A stretch of DNA of 64,000 nucleotides, from contig NZ_STGJ01000002.1 in NCBI RefSeq assembly GCF_004919095.1, forward strand, positions 214,503-278,502. The letters run 5' to 3'. Every line of letters begins with the position of its first letter. The stretch's first letter is position 1. The notes below the pieces were generated by a model. It saw only the letters and a list, made by a program, of their open reading frames with translations, ran no database searches and was not told the origin of the DNA. Made by a program: the position numbers and the translations under genes. Of this stretch, positions 16,456 to 25,784 are shown one piece after another. This DNA is from Crenobacter intestini. GTDB lineage: Bacteria > Pseudomonadota > Gammaproteobacteria > Burkholderiales > Chromobacteriaceae.

Positions 16456-17668
16456 GGTCGGGGTCGGGCAGCAGCTGTTCCGCGTGCGCCAAGCTGGCGT
16501 CGGGGTGGCGTTCGAGGAAGGCTTCGATTTGTCCGGCATTCTCCTCCGGCATAATCGAGCACGTAGCGTAAAGCATTTTGCCACCCGAGGCGAGCAGCGG
16601 CCAGAGCGCGTCGACCAGCACGCGCTGCTGGCGGGCCAGCTCGGCAAAGTCGCCGGGGCGGCGCAGCCACTTGATGTCGGGATGGCGGCGCACCACGCCG
16701 GACGCCGTGCACGGCACGTCGGCGAGGATGCGGTCGAACGGCCGGCCATCCCACCACGACTCAGGGTCGGCCGCGTTGCCCAGGGCCAGCTGTGCGGCAA
16801 GGTGCAGGCGCTCGAGGTTTTCGCGCACGCGGGGCAGGCGCGTGGCGTCGATCTCGACCGCGGTCATCTCGACGTCGGCGAGCTCGAGCAGGTGGCAGGT
16901 CTTGCCGCCGGGCGCCGCGCACGCGTCGAGCACGCGCATGCCGTTTTCCGGGGCGAGCAGTTGCGCCGCCCTTTGCGCGCCGAAGTCCTGCACCGAGACC
17001 CGGCCTTCGGCAAAGCCCGGCAGCTCGCGCACCGGCACCGGCTTGTCGAGCATGACCGCGTGGCTGCCCAGCGCGCGGGCGGACAGGCCGGCCGCGGCGA
17101 GTTCGGCGAGGTAGCCTTGGGCGTCGCCGTGGCGCGCGTTGACACGCAGGGTCATCGGCGGGTGCGTGTTGCTCGCCTCGAGCACGCGCATCCAGTCCTG
17201 CGGGTACGCCGTGCGCAGTGCGCGTATCCACCAGAGCGGGTGGTTGTAGCGTGCCTCGTCGTTTTGCAGCGCCTGTTCGCGCAGCGACTCGGCGTTGCGC
17301 TGGTAGTTGCGCAGCACGCCGTTGACCAGACCCTTGAGGCGGCCGCCGGCGACGCGGCCGGCGTGCTTGACCGCGTGGTCGACCACCGCGTACGGCGCGG
17401 CGCGCGTGTACGTCAGCTGGTAGAGCGCGACCAGCAGCAGGTATTCGACCCGCTTCTCGGGTAGCGCGCGCGGTACCAGCAGGCGCAGCCACGCGGAGAG
17501 TTCGCCGCGGTGGCGCAGTACGCCGTAGCTGATGTCCTGCACGGCGCCGCGCGTCGGTGCTGACAGGTCGGCGTTGGGGCGCAGCAAGCGCGCGAACGCC
17601 TCGGTCAGCGTGCGGCCGTTGTCGACCATTTCGATGGCCTGGACGGCCAGTTCCTGCGTGCGGTGCAT
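16418..17668 (-). CDS. rsmB: 16S rRNA m5C967 methyltransferase RsmB (Sun)
   Basis: Methylates C967 of 16S rRNA. The 416 residues comprise an N-terminal NusB-like RNA-binding domain (about 1-135, TRGAVQDISYGVLRHRGELS, HAVKHAGRVAGGRLKGLVNG) and a C-terminal SAM domain. Motif I is VLDACAAPGGKTCHLLEL, and the two catalytic Cys residues lie in LADVPCTASGVVRRHPD and LYATCSIMPEEN. It is in the usual operon downstream of def-fmt-htpX. Confidence 0.95.
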   Translation of the reverse strand: MHRTQELAVQAIEMVDNGRTLTEAFARLLRPNADLSAPTRGAVQDISYGVLRHRGELSAWLRLLVPRALPEKRVEYLLLVALYQLTYTRAAPYAVVDHAVKHAGRVAGGRLKGLVNGVLRNYQRNAESLREQALQNDEARYNHPLWWIRALRTAYPQDWMRVLEASNTHPPMTLRVNARHGDAQGYLAELAAAGLSARALGSHAVMLDKPVPVRELPGFAEGRVSVQDFGAQRAAQLLAPENGMRVLDACAAPGGKTCHLLELADVEMTAVEIDATRLPRVRENLERLHLAAQLALGNAADPESWWDGRPFDRILADVPCTASGVVRRHPDIKWLRRPGDFAELARQQRVLVDALWPLLASGGKMLYATCSIMPEENAGQIEAFLERHPDASLAHAEQLLPDPDHDGFYYALLEKS

Positions 17669-17688
17669 GCTTGTCCTTGTCGGCGGGC

Positions 17689-18537
17689 CTAGCCGCCGCG
17701 TGCGATGGCCTGCAGGCGGGCGATGCGCTCGGCCGTCTGCGGGTGGGTACGAAACAGGTTGTCGAAACCGGCGCCCGCGAGCGGGTTGATGATCATCATC
17801 TGCGCGGTCTCCGGATGCGCTTCGGCGGCGGGCAGCACAATGCCGCGCGCGTAGTGTTCGATCTTGGCGAGCGCGCCAGCCAGCGCCAGCGGGTCGCCGC
17901 TGATGGCCGCGCCGCCGCGGTCGGCCTCGAATTCTCGTGCGCGCGAGATCGCCATCTGGATCAGGCTGGCGGCCAGGGGCGCCAAGAGCGCGACCAGCAG
18001 GCCGGCCAGCGGGTTGGCCGGGCGGCCGTGTTCGTCGCGTCCGCCGAAGAACATCGCGAAGTTGGCGAGCGCGGACACCGCGCCTGCCATGGTCGCCGAC
18101 ACCGTCGAGATCAGCGTGTCGCGGTGGGCGACATGCGCAAGCTCGTGCGCCATAACGCCGCGCAATTCACGATAGTCGAGCAGGCGCAGGATGCCGGTGG
18201 TCGCCGCCACCGCCGCGTGTGCGGGGTCGCGGCCGGTGGCGAATGCGTTGGGCTGGTCCTCGTGGATCACGTAGACGCGCGGCATCGGCAGGCCGGCGCG
18301 TGCGGAAAGTTCGGCGACCATGCCGTAGAACTCGGGTGCGCTGGCGGCGTTGACCTCTTCGGCGTTGTACATGCGCAACACCATGCGGTCGGAGTTCCAC
18401 CATGCCCACACGTTCATCGCGCCGCCGAAGGCGAGCGCGACGAGCATGCCGCCGCGTCCGCCTATCATCGCGCCGATCACGCCGAACAGCGCGACGATCG
18501 CCGCCATCAGGAGCGCGGTCTTGAGCGTGCCGTTCAT
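17689..18537 (-). CDS. htpX: HtpX-type membrane zinc metalloprotease
   Basis: Inner-membrane M48 protease involved in quality control of membrane proteins. The 282 residues show two N-terminal spans ([37 protein letters not shown]), the zinc site [14 protein letters not shown] near residue 130 with the third ligand Glu in [10 protein letters not shown], and two further hydrophobic segments between. The ATG overlaps the fmt stop (ATGA). HtpX is commonly heat- or envelope-stress induced; here it is embedded in the def-fmt operon, so any such control must come from an internal promoter I could not see. Confidence 0.93.
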   Translation of the reverse strand: MNGTLKTALLMAAIVALFGVIGAMIGGRGGMLVALAFGGAMNVWAWWNSDRMVLRMYNAEEVNAASAPEFYGMVAELSARAGLPMPRVYVIHEDQPNAFATGRDPAHAAVAATTGILRLLDYRELRGVMAHELAHVAHRDTLISTVSATMAGAVSALANFAMFFGGRDEHGRPANPLAGLLVALLAPLAASLIQMAISRAREFEADRGGAAISGDPLALAGALAKIEHYARGIVLPAAEAHPETAQMMIINPLAGAGFDNLFRTHPQTAERIARLQAIARGG

Positions 18538-19451
18538 GCGCCCAGTCTCAGGTCCTGCAGCGTACGCCCGGCGACAAAGTCGCGTGCGGCCAGCCGCTTG
18601 CCGCCGGCCGCCTGCAGTTCGGTCAGGCAGACCAGGCCCTGGCCACAGCCGACCAGCACGCCGTCGGCGCTTGCGCTCACCACGACGCCCGGTTCGGCGT
18701 CGCCGGGCAGCGCGTGCGCCATCCACAGCTTCAGCGTCTCGCCGTTCAGGAGGGTGTGCGCGCCGGGCGCCGGGTTATACGCGCGGATCGCGCGGGCGAC
18801 CGTGTCTGCGTCCTGCGTCCAGTCTACGCGCGCCTCTTCCTTGCTCAGCTTGTGCGCGTAGGTGACGCCCGCCTCGTCCTGCTTTTGCGCTTCCAGCGCA
18901 TCGAGCCGCGCGAGCGCGTCGACGATGGCTTGCGCGCCAAGCGCGGCGAGCCCCTCGTGCAGGCTGGCCGCAGTCTCGTCATCCGCGATGGCCAGCGGGT
19001 GCACGCTGAGCATGTCGCCGGTGTCGAGCCCGGCGTCCATCTGCATGATGGTGATGCCGGTCTCGCGGTCGCCGGCGAGCAGCGCGCGCTGGATCGGCGC
19101 GGCGCCTCGCCAGCGCGGCAGCAAGGATGCGTGGATGTTCAGGCAGCCGCGGCGCGGGGTGTCCAGCACCGCCTGCGGCAGGATCAGCCCGTACGCGGCG
19201 ACCACCATCACCTCGGCGCCGACCTCGGCGAGCATCGCCTGCGCGTCGGCATTCCTCAGCGTGGTCGGCTGCTCGACGCGCAGGCCGTGTTCGAGCGCGA
19301 GCGCCTTGACCGGGCTGGGTTTGAGCTTCATGCCGCGCCCGGCCGGGCGGTCGGGCTGGGTCAGCACCAGCGCGATGTCATGGCCGGCCTTGATCAGCGC
19401 GTCAAGCGCGCGCGCCGCGAATTCGGGCGTCCCCGCAAAAATCAGTTTCAT
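18534..19451 (-). CDS. fmt: Methionyl-tRNA formyltransferase
   Basis: Formylates initiator Met-tRNA using 10-formyl-tetrahydrofolate. The 305 residues include [17 protein letters not shown], the catalytic core [20 protein letters not shown] (Asn, His), [17 protein letters not shown], and the C-terminal domain ending in [13 protein letters not shown] start at the ATG at 19451 ([11 protein letters not shown]), as in relatives. def lies 70 bp upstream, the near-universal pairing. Confidence 0.95.
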   Translation of the reverse strand: MKLIFAGTPEFAARALDALIKAGHDIALVLTQPDRPAGRGMKLKPSPVKALALEHGLRVEQPTTLRNADAQAMLAEVGAEVMVVAAYGLILPQAVLDTPRRGCLNIHASLLPRWRGAAPIQRALLAGDRETGITIMQMDAGLDTGDMLSVHPLAIADDETAASLHEGLAALGAQAIVDALARLDALEAQKQDEAGVTYAHKLSKEEARVDWTQDADTVARAIRAYNPAPGAHTLLNGETLKLWMAHALPGDAEPGVVVSASADGVLVGCGQGLVCLTELQAAGGKRLAARDFVAGRTLQDLRLGA

Positions 19452-19521
19452 TCTGGCTTCCTGGAAAAAGCGACGGGACACGGCCGCGCGTGTCCCGTCG
19501 TCAGGCTGGGCGCTGCCCGCC

Positions 19522-20025
19522 TTACAGATTGTGTTTTTCGCGCTTCTTCAGCTTGGTCAGGATGCGGCCCTGCTTCAACTGCGACAGGTATTCGACGAAC
19601 ACCTTGCCGTCGAGGTGGTCGATCTCGTGCTGGATGCAGATCGCCAGCAGGCCGTCCGTGTCGATTTCGAACGGCTGGCCGTCACGGTCCAGCGCGCGCA
19701 CCTTCACGCGCTCGGCGCGGTTGACCTTGTCGTAGATGCCGGGCACCGACAGGCAGCCTTCTTCATAGACGGTCTGCCCGTGCTTCTCGACGATCTCGGG
19801 GTTGATGAACGCGGTCAGCCCAGACTTGTCTTCGCTGGTGTCGATCACGACGATGCGGCGGTGCACGTCGACCTGGGTCGCGGCGAGACCGATGCCGCGG
19901 CAGGCGTACATGGTGTCGGCCATGTCGTCGACGAGGCGACGCACCTCGTCGTCGACCTTGTCCACCGCTTGCGCGACCGTGTGCAGCCGCTGGTCGGGGT
20001 ATTGCAGGATAGTAAGGAGTGCCAT
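19522..20025 (-). CDS. def: Peptide deformylase
   Basis: Removes the formyl group from new proteins. The 167-residue product has the three metal-site motifs: GIGLAATQ (residues about 46-53), EEGCLSVPG with the metal-binding Cys, and [15 protein letters not shown] with HEIDH. It begins [14 protein letters not shown], so the ATG at 20025 is right. First gene of the def-fmt-htpX-rsmB-DUF4390-ntrY-ntrX operon and divergent from the LysM gene. Confidence 0.96.
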   Translation of the reverse strand: MALLTILQYPDQRLHTVAQAVDKVDDEVRRLVDDMADTMYACRGIGLAATQVDVHRRIVVIDTSEDKSGLTAFINPEIVEKHGQTVYEEGCLSVPGIYDKVNRAERVKVRALDRDGQPFEIDTDGLLAICIQHEIDHLDGKVFVEYLSQLKQGRILTKLKKREKHNL

Positions 20026-20074
20026 AAGCGCCGATTCCGTCACGATGGGGTGCGTCGCGCACCCGAAAATTGGG

Positions 20075-20092
20075 ATACCATCCCTCTGGTAT
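20075..20092. promoter_or_regulatory. Perfect 6-bp palindrome in the def / LysM-gene divergent intergenic region
   Basis: ATACCA (20075-20080) and TGGTAT (20087-20092) are separated by six bases in the 129-bp space between the divergent starts. It could be an operator or promoter-associated site for either gene. No protein can be assigned. Confidence 0.35.
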
Positions 20093-20154
20093 GTAACACG
20101 CCGCAGTTTGATGCGTTTTGGTGTCGATGGAAGACCAGATGGGGATACTGACCG

Positions 20155-21156
20155 ATGTTTAAAGCCATTATACCGCTGATGCTGGCGCTGGGCCTGTCCG
20201 GGCTTGCCGCGGCGGATACCCTGCAACTGAGGCCGGACGCGCCCGAGCGCTACGTGGTCAAGCGCGGGGATACCTTGTGGGCGATTTCCGGCCGTTACCT
20301 GAACAGTCCGTGGAAGTGGCCGCGGCTGTGGCAGATGAACCGCGCCGAGATCAAGGACCCGCACTGGATCTACCCGGGCGACGTGCTGGTGCTCGACCGC
20401 GCCAGCGGCAGGCTGCGATTGGAGAAGGGGCCGCGCACGGTCAAGCTCTCGCCGCACGCGCGGGTGGTCGACGGCGCGATCAGCAGCATTCCCGCCTCAC
20501 GCATCGCGGCGCTGCTCGAGCGGCCGCTGGTGATCGACGAGGCGGCATTCAAGGCGTCGCCGCGCATCGTCGCCGGCCCGGACGAGCGGCTGATGCTCGC
20601 GCAGGGCAACACCGTCTACGCGCAGCCCTTGCCGGAGGACGGCCGCTGGCAGTCCTTCCGCCCGGGGCGCGAGCTGAAGGACCCGAAAACGGGCGAGCGC
20701 CTCGGTTACGAGGCGGTCTACACCGGCGACCTCGACGTGAAGGCGCAGGGCGCCGACGTCAGTACCCTGGTCGTGCGCAGCAATGTCGAGGAAATCGCCG
20801 TCGGTGACCGGCTGATCAAGTACGCGTCGACGCCGGTGCTCAACTACGTGCCGCGCGAGGCGCCGGCTGCTTCGGGCGGCCAGGTGGTCGCCGTGTACGG
20901 CGGCGCGGTCGACGCGGCGCAGTACGACAGCGTCGCGATCAACCGCGGCGCGCGCGACGGCGCCGAGGTCGGCTACGTGTTCGGCGTCTACAAGGCGCCG
21001 CGGCTGATCAAGGTCGACGGCAAGGCGGTGACGCTGCCCGCGTCGCCGGTCGGCCGGCTGTTCGTCTACCGCGTGTTCGACCGCGTCTCCTACGGCCTGC
21101 TGCTCGACACCTCGCAGGCGGTCACCGTCGGCGACACGCTCGGCCAGCCCGAATGA
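20155..21156 (+). CDS. LysM-domain secreted protein
   Basis: A 333-residue exported protein that probably binds peptidoglycan. It has a signal peptide ([18 protein letters not shown], cleavage near residue 20) and a LysM module at about residues 33-83 ([20 protein letters not shown], ending IYPGDVLVL). The rest is an uncharacterised beta-rich region containing repeated short strands. In many betaproteobacteria this LysM gene sits divergently from def and directly before dprA, as here; no biochemical role is established. Its stop overlaps the dprA start (ATGA). Confidence 0.88.
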   Translation: MFKAIIPLMLALGLSGLAAADTLQLRPDAPERYVVKRGDTLWAISGRYLNSPWKWPRLWQMNRAEIKDPHWIYPGDVLVLDRASGRLRLEKGPRTVKLSPHARVVDGAISSIPASRIAALLERPLVIDEAAFKASPRIVAGPDERLMLAQGNTVYAQPLPEDGRWQSFRPGRELKDPKTGERLGYEAVYTGDLDVKAQGADVSTLVVRSNVEEIAVGDRLIKYASTPVLNYVPREAPAASGGQVVAVYGGAVDAAQYDSVAINRGARDGAEVGYVFGVYKAPRLIKVDGKAVTLPASPVGRLFVYRVFDRVSYGLLLDTSQAVTVGDTLGQPE

Positions 21157-22247
21157 GCGAACAGGCGGCCTGGGCGACGCTGGCGCTGACGCCGGGCGTG
21201 GGCCCGGCCGCCTTCCTGCGCCTGATCGAGCGTTTCGGCAGCGCCCGTGCGGCGCTGGACGCCGGGCGTACGGCGTGGACGGCGCTGCTGCCGCGCGACA
21301 CCGCCGACGCGCTGGCCGCCGGGGCCGGGGCGGCCGCCGCCGAGGCCGCACTCGCCTGGGCTGAACAGGAGGGGTGCTTCCTGCTGACCCTGCTCGACGA
21401 CGACTATCCGGAGCGGCTCGCGCAGTCGCCGTCGCCGCCGCCCCTGCTGTTCGGGCGCGGCCGGCGCGAACTGTTGGCGCGCGACATGCTGGCGGTGGTC
21501 GGCAGCCGCAAGGCGAGCGCGCAGGGCGCGCAGAGCGCGCACGCGTTTGCCCGCGCGCTGTCGGCGCAGGGCTACACGGTGGTCAGCGGGCTCGCCGCCG
21601 GCATCGACGCCGCCGCCCATCAGGGCGCGCTCGAGGCGGCCGGTGCCAGCATCGCGGTGGTCGGCACCGGCATCGACCGCGTCTACCCGGCATCCAACCG
21701 GCTGCTCGCGCACCGGCTGGCGAACGAGGGGCTGATCCTGTCCGAATTCGCGCTGGGTTCGGGGCCGCTGGCCGCGCACTTCCCGCAGCGCAACCGCATC
21801 ATCGCCGGCCTGTGCCGCGGCTGCCTGGTGGTCGAGGCCGGCACCGAATCGGGTTCGCTGATCACCGCCCGCCTCGCGCTCGAGGCCGGCCGCGAGGTGA
21901 TGGCGGTGCCCGGCTCCATCCTCAGCCCGCTCTCGCGCGGCTGCCACCGGCTGATCCGCGAGGGCGCGCGGCTGGTCGAGTCGGCCGACGACATCTTCGA
22001 CGAGGTCGGCCGCCCCGCCCCGCCGCCTGCTGCCGAAGCCCCCGTCGCGACGGCGGCGGAAGACGGCGGGGACGACGCCGCATGCGCGGCGATTCTCGAC
22101 GCGATGGGCTTCGACCCGGTCGACCTCGACACCCTGCTCGGGCGGGTCGGGTTGACGGCTGCGGCGATTTACCCGATGCTTCTTGCGCTTGAAATGCAGG
22201 GCAGGGTGGCCGTGCTCGGTGGCAACCGCTACCAGCGACTGTCCTGA
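21153..22247 (+). CDS. dprA: DNA-processing protein DprA (Smf)
   Basis: Loads RecA on incoming single-stranded DNA during natural transformation. The 364 residues include an N-terminal helical domain, the Rossmann-like core (MLAVVGSRKASAQGAQSAH; GLAAGIDAAAHQGALEA; HFPQRNRIIAGLCRGCLVVE) and a C-terminal winged helix from about residue 305 (ILDAMGFDPVDLDTLLGRVG). Its presence with type IV pilin genes 30 kb away fits competence, though the two loci are not linked. Confidence 0.94.
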   Translation: MSEQAAWATLALTPGVGPAAFLRLIERFGSARAALDAGRTAWTALLPRDTADALAAGAGAAAAEAALAWAEQEGCFLLTLLDDDYPERLAQSPSPPPLLFGRGRRELLARDMLAVVGSRKASAQGAQSAHAFARALSAQGYTVVSGLAAGIDAAAHQGALEAAGASIAVVGTGIDRVYPASNRLLAHRLANEGLILSEFALGSGPLAAHFPQRNRIIAGLCRGCLVVEAGTESGSLITARLALEAGREVMAVPGSILSPLSRGCHRLIREGARLVESADDIFDEVGRPAPPPAAEAPVATAAEDGGDDAACAAILDAMGFDPVDLDTLLGRVGLTAAAIYPMLLALEMQGRVAVLGGNRYQRLS

Positions 22248-22270
22248 GCTGCCCGTCCCTAAGGTCCCCG

Positions 22271-22720
22271 ATGTTTGATGTTCTGACTTTTCTCTTCGAA
22301 CAATACGACGACCCGTCCAGCTGTCCGGGGCGCGACGACCTGACCCGCGAACTCGAGGCCGCCGGCTTCGAGAGCGAAGAGATCGGCGACGCGCTCGACT
22401 GGTTCGACGGGATCCGCCCCGAGGCATTTGCCGGTTTGAAGGAGTCGGGTGGCGTGCGCATCTACAGCGACTACGAGCTCGAGCTGCTGTCGTGCGAGGT
22501 GCGCGGGTTCATCTGTTTTCTCGAGGACAACGGCGCGCTCGACGCCGCCCAGCGCGAGCTGGTGATCGACCGCCTGCTGGCGCTGCCGTCCGACGAGATC
22601 TCCCCGGCGGTGGTGCGGCTGGTCGCGCTGTTGGTGCTGTGGCGCGAGCAGGCCGAGTTGCCGCTCCTGGTCGGCGAGGAATTGCTCTCGGCGGTGCACG
22701 GTGAACCGACCATGCAATGA
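22271..22720 (+). CDS. smg: Smg family protein (DUF494)
   Basis: A 149-residue acidic protein of the Smg/DUF494 family, found next to dprA and topA in many gamma- and betaproteobacteria and of unknown function. It starts with the family sequence MFDVLTFLFEQY and continues with the LTRELEAAGFESEEIGDALDW and RIYSDYELELLSCEVRGFI helices. It lies 23 bp after dprA, so probably in the same transcript, and is followed by a terminator hairpin at 22809. Confidence 0.9.
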   Translation: MFDVLTFLFEQYDDPSSCPGRDDLTRELEAAGFESEEIGDALDWFDGIRPEAFAGLKESGGVRIYSDYELELLSCEVRGFICFLEDNGALDAAQRELVIDRLLALPSDEISPAVVRLVALLVLWREQAELPLLVGEELLSAVHGEPTMQ

Positions 22721-22808
22721 GTTTGTCGTAGGGTGCGGGCGCTTGCAGTCTGCATGTCTGTGGGCTTACCATGCGCGCCCTTGCCGGTACTGGCCGGCCG
22801 ATGTGATC

Positions 22809-22840
22809 AAGAGTGCAGCCTTGCGCTCTTGTTTTGTTTG
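22809..22840 (+). terminator. Probable intrinsic terminator after smg
   Basis: AAGAGTGCA (22809-22817) pairs with TGCGCTCTT (22822-22830), one G-U pair, followed by a T-rich tract. It separates the LysM-dprA-smg unit from topA. Confidence 0.7.
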
Positions 22841-22895
22841 ATGGATACCGGATGTGTTCGCCCGCCCGTTGCGGGTAAAGGAAGACGACCTAGAC

Positions 22896-25199
22896 ATGCC
22901 TTCTAGCCTCCTGATCGTCGAGTCGCCCTCCAAGGCGAAGACGCTGAAAAAATACTTGGGCAGTGACTTTGAAGTCCTTGCCTCCTACGGTCACGTCCGC
23001 GACCTGGTGCCTAAGAACGGCGCGGTCGACCCGGACCACGACTTCGCGATGAAGTACCAGCTGATCGCGCGCAACAGCAAGCATGTCGACGCGATCGTCA
23101 CCGCGGTGCGTGAAGCTGACCATGTCTACCTGGCAACTGACCCGGACCGCGAAGGCGAGGCCATTTCCTGGCACCTGACCGAGATCCTGGCCGGCAAGAA
23201 GCTGCTCAAGGGCAAGACGGTACAGCGGGTCGTGTTCCACGAGATCACCAAGAACGCGGTGCTCGACGCGATCGCCCACCCGCGCGAGATCTCGCAGGAC
23301 CTGGTCGACGCGCAGCAGGCGCGCCGTGCGCTCGACTACCTGGTCGGCTTCAACCTGTCGCCCCTGCTGTGGAAGAAGATCCGCCGCGGCCTGTCGGCCG
23401 GGCGCGTGCAAAGCCCGGCGCTGCGGCTGATCTGCGAGCGCGAGAACGAGATCCGCGCGTTCACCGAGCAGGAATACTGGTCGGTGCACCTCGACAGCCA
23501 CAAGGGCCGCACCCGCTTCACCGCCAAGCTCACCCAGCTGGACGGGCAGAAGCTCGACCAGTTCGCGCTGCCCAACGAGGCCGCGCAAGCCGCAGCACTT
23601 GCGCGCCTCGCCGGTCACGAGGCGCGGGTCGCCAGCGTCGAGAAGAAGAAGAAGACGCGCAACCCGGTCGCGCCGTTCACCACCTCGACGCTGCAGCAGG
23701 AGGCGGTGCGCAAGCTGGGCATGACCACCGACCGCGCGATGCGCACGGCGCAGCAGTTGTACGAGGGTGTCGATATCGGCCAGGGCACTGTCGGCCTGAT
23801 CACCTACATGCGTACCGACTCGGTCGCGCTGGCCGCCGAGGCGGTCACCGAGATCCGCCACTACATCGAGCACAAGTTCGAGGCGGACTTCCTGCCGAAG
23901 AACCCGGTCACCTTCAAGAACAAGGCGAAGAACGCGCAGGAAGCGCACGAGGCGATCCGCCCGACATCGGTGTACCGCTCGCCCGAGCAGCTCAAGCCCT
24001 TCCTGACCAGCGACCAGTTCAAGCTGTACGACATGATCTGGAAGCGCACGCTGTCCTGCCAGATGGCGCCGGCCAAGTTCGACACCACCACTGTCGACAT
24101 CGCGGCCGGTGACGGCATGTTCCGCGTCAGCGGCCAGGTGCAGACCTTCGCCGGCTTCCTCGCCGTGTACGAGGAGGACGTCGACGACGCCGAGGACGAA
24201 GACAACGCCAAGCTGCCGGCCCTGGCCGAGGGCGACGTGCTGCCGGTCGACAAGCTGTACGGCGAGCAGCACTTCACGCAGCCGCCGCCGCGCTTTTCCG
24301 AGGCGTCGCTCGTCAAGGCGCTGGAAGAGTTCGGTATCGGCCGCCCGTCCACCTACGCGAGCATCATCTCGACGCTGAAGGACCGCGAATACGTGATCCT
24401 TGACAAGAAGCGCTTCGTGCCGACCGACACCGGCGAGATCGTCAACAAGTTCCTGACCGAGCACTTCGCGCAGTACGTCGACTACAACTTCACCGCCAAG
24501 CTGGAAAACCAGCTTGACGAGATTGCCGGCGGCGACCGCAAGTGGGTGCCGGTGATGGACAGCTTCTGGAAGGGCTTCAAGAAGCAGATCGAGGAGAAGG
24601 AAGGGATCTCGCGCGAATCGATCACCACCGAACAGCTCGACGAGGCGTGCCCGAAGTGCGGCAAGCCGCTGAACATCCGTTTCGGCAAACGCGGCCGCTT
24701 CATCGGCTGTACCGGCTACCCGGAGTGCGACTACACGCGCAACCTGAACGAGACCGCCGAGGAAGCCGCCGAGGCCGAGGCGCCGGAAATCGTCGAAGGG
24801 CGGGTCTGCCCGAAGGACGGCGGCCAGCTGGTGATCAAGAAGGGCCGTTACGGCAAGTTCATCGGCTGCGCGAACTACCCGAAGTGCAAGCATATCGAGC
24901 CGCTCGAGAAGCCCAAGGACACCGGCGTCGAGTGCCCGGAGTGCAAGCAGGGGCACTTGATCGAGCGCAAGAGCCGTTACGGCAAGCTGTTCTACTCGTG
25001 CAACCGCTATCCGGACTGCAAGTACGCGACGTGGAACCCGCCGGTCGCCGAGCCTTGCCCGAAATGCGGCTGGCCGATTTTGACCATCAAGACCACCAAG
25101 CGGCGTGGCACCGAGAAGGTCTGCCCGCAGAAGGAGTGCGGCTACGCCGAGCAGATCGCGCCGCCGGAGGGTAAGGAAGTACCGCCCGCCGAGGCTTGA
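22896..25199 (+). CDS. topA: DNA topoisomerase I
   Basis: Type IA topoisomerase that relaxes negative supercoils. The 767-residue protein has a Toprim domain at the start (SSLLIVESPSKAKTLKKYL; ATDPDREGEAISWH), the catalytic Tyr304 in GLITYMRTDS, and TFAGF/EASLVKALEEFGIGRPSTY. The tail carries four zinc-ribbon units from about residue 585; the second begins CPKDGG, so it lacks one Cys of its first pair. I start at the ATG at 22896, which fits the family (MPSSLLIVES); an in-frame GTG at 22854 would add 14 residues. The ribosome site for 22896 is weakly placed. Confidence 0.95.
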   Translation: MPSSLLIVESPSKAKTLKKYLGSDFEVLASYGHVRDLVPKNGAVDPDHDFAMKYQLIARNSKHVDAIVTAVREADHVYLATDPDREGEAISWHLTEILAGKKLLKGKTVQRVVFHEITKNAVLDAIAHPREISQDLVDAQQARRALDYLVGFNLSPLLWKKIRRGLSAGRVQSPALRLICERENEIRAFTEQEYWSVHLDSHKGRTRFTAKLTQLDGQKLDQFALPNEAAQAAALARLAGHEARVASVEKKKKTRNPVAPFTTSTLQQEAVRKLGMTTDRAMRTAQQLYEGVDIGQGTVGLITYMRTDSVALAAEAVTEIRHYIEHKFEADFLPKNPVTFKNKAKNAQEAHEAIRPTSVYRSPEQLKPFLTSDQFKLYDMIWKRTLSCQMAPAKFDTTTVDIAAGDGMFRVSGQVQTFAGFLAVYEEDVDDAEDEDNAKLPALAEGDVLPVDKLYGEQHFTQPPPRFSEASLVKALEEFGIGRPSTYASIISTLKDREYVILDKKRFVPTDTGEIVNKFLTEHFAQYVDYNFTAKLENQLDEIAGGDRKWVPVMDSFWKGFKKQIEEKEGISRESITTEQLDEACPKCGKPLNIRFGKRGRFIGCTGYPECDYTRNLNETAEEAAEAEAPEIVEGRVCPKDGGQLVIKKGRYGKFIGCANYPKCKHIEPLEKPKDTGVECPECKQGHLIERKSRYGKLFYSCNRYPDCKYATWNPPVAEPCPKCGWPILTIKTTKRRGTEKVCPQKECGYAEQIAPPEGKEVPPAEA

Positions 25200-25219
25200 G
25201 CATCTCCTGAAAAAAACGC

Positions 25220-25366
25220 TTGCACGCCCGTACGCTGGCCTATATTGGGTGGGCGGGCGTGGTAGGCCCGCCTTGAAAGCGCCGGAATCTTTCCCGGCCA
25301 TTACGGTTCAGGTGACGAACCGGAATGCCTCAGGGCAAAAAACGCCGCCTTCGGGCGGCGTTTTTC
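25220..25366 (+). ncRNA. Candidate structured small RNA or 5' leader (unassigned)
   Basis: The 200-bp gap between topA and the next gene holds an A-rich tract, TTGCAC (25220-25225) and TATATT (25241-25246) with a short 15-base spacer. Perfect stems follow: 25252-25258/25266-25272, 25281-25285/25294-25298, 25304-25309/25317-25322, and finally the terminator at 25342. This looks like a roughly 115-base transcript ending in an intrinsic terminator. It matches no riboswitch or small RNA family I know. It may be only the topA 3' region. Confidence 0.35.
25342..25366 (+). terminator. Intrinsic terminator downstream of topA
   Basis: Perfect 8-bp stem ACGCCGCC/GGCGGCGT with a TTCG tetraloop, followed by TTTTTC. 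It ends 34 bp before the next start codon. Confidence 0.9.
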
Positions 25367-25399
25367 ATTGGTGGTTCCAAACTTGCTGAGGGGGATCCG

Positions 25400-25783
25400 A
25401 TGAAACCCGACAGCCGTTTCTACTTTACCGGCTCGGCCGTGCTGACGCTGTTTTTCCTGCTGACCGGCCAGTGGCTGCTGTTGGTGCTGCCGTTCTTCGT
25501 GATGCTGTACGGCGTGTTCGTCGCCGACCGCGAGCAGTACGAAGCGATGGACGAGATGGCGATGCAGATGCTGGTGCCGCAGGCGAGCCGGCCGGCCATG
25601 CTCTCGCACGAGCGTTTCGAGTGCCACGAGCTCCTGTTCGTCCACGCCGGCTGCCCGGTCTACCGCTACCTCTACGCGCGCCAAGTGCGCTGGGCGCTGG
25701 CCGGCGCGGCCGGCGAGGTCGAGTGCGAAGGCGACGCGATCACGGTGTTCCCTGGCTTCGTCTACCAGCGCAGCCCGGCCTGA
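25400..25783 (+). CDS. Small membrane protein of unknown function
   Basis: I do not recognise a family. The 127 residues start with a hydrophobic hairpin: two adjoining membrane spans (YFTGSAVLTLFFLLTG and WLLLVLPFFVMLYGVFVA, residues about 8-42). A cytoplasmic or periplasmic tail follows that contains two Cys (HERFECHELLFVHAGCPVYR). The ATG at 25400 has a GAGGGGGAT ribosome site; the frame is open upstream through the terminator but that cannot be coding. It is convergent with the HIT gene, with one base between stops. Confidence 0.65.
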   Translation: MKPDSRFYFTGSAVLTLFFLLTGQWLLLVLPFFVMLYGVFVADREQYEAMDEMAMQMLVPQASRPAMLSHERFECHELLFVHAGCPVYRYLYARQVRWALAGAAGEVECEGDAITVFPGFVYQRSPA

Positions 25784-25784
25784 G

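Noticed and set aside
22890..25301. An 803-codon open frame antisense to topA
   Set aside because: The sense frame encodes a clear topoisomerase I. The antisense product is low-complexity Leu/Arg/Val/Ala-rich and is a by-product of G+C-rich codon third positions.
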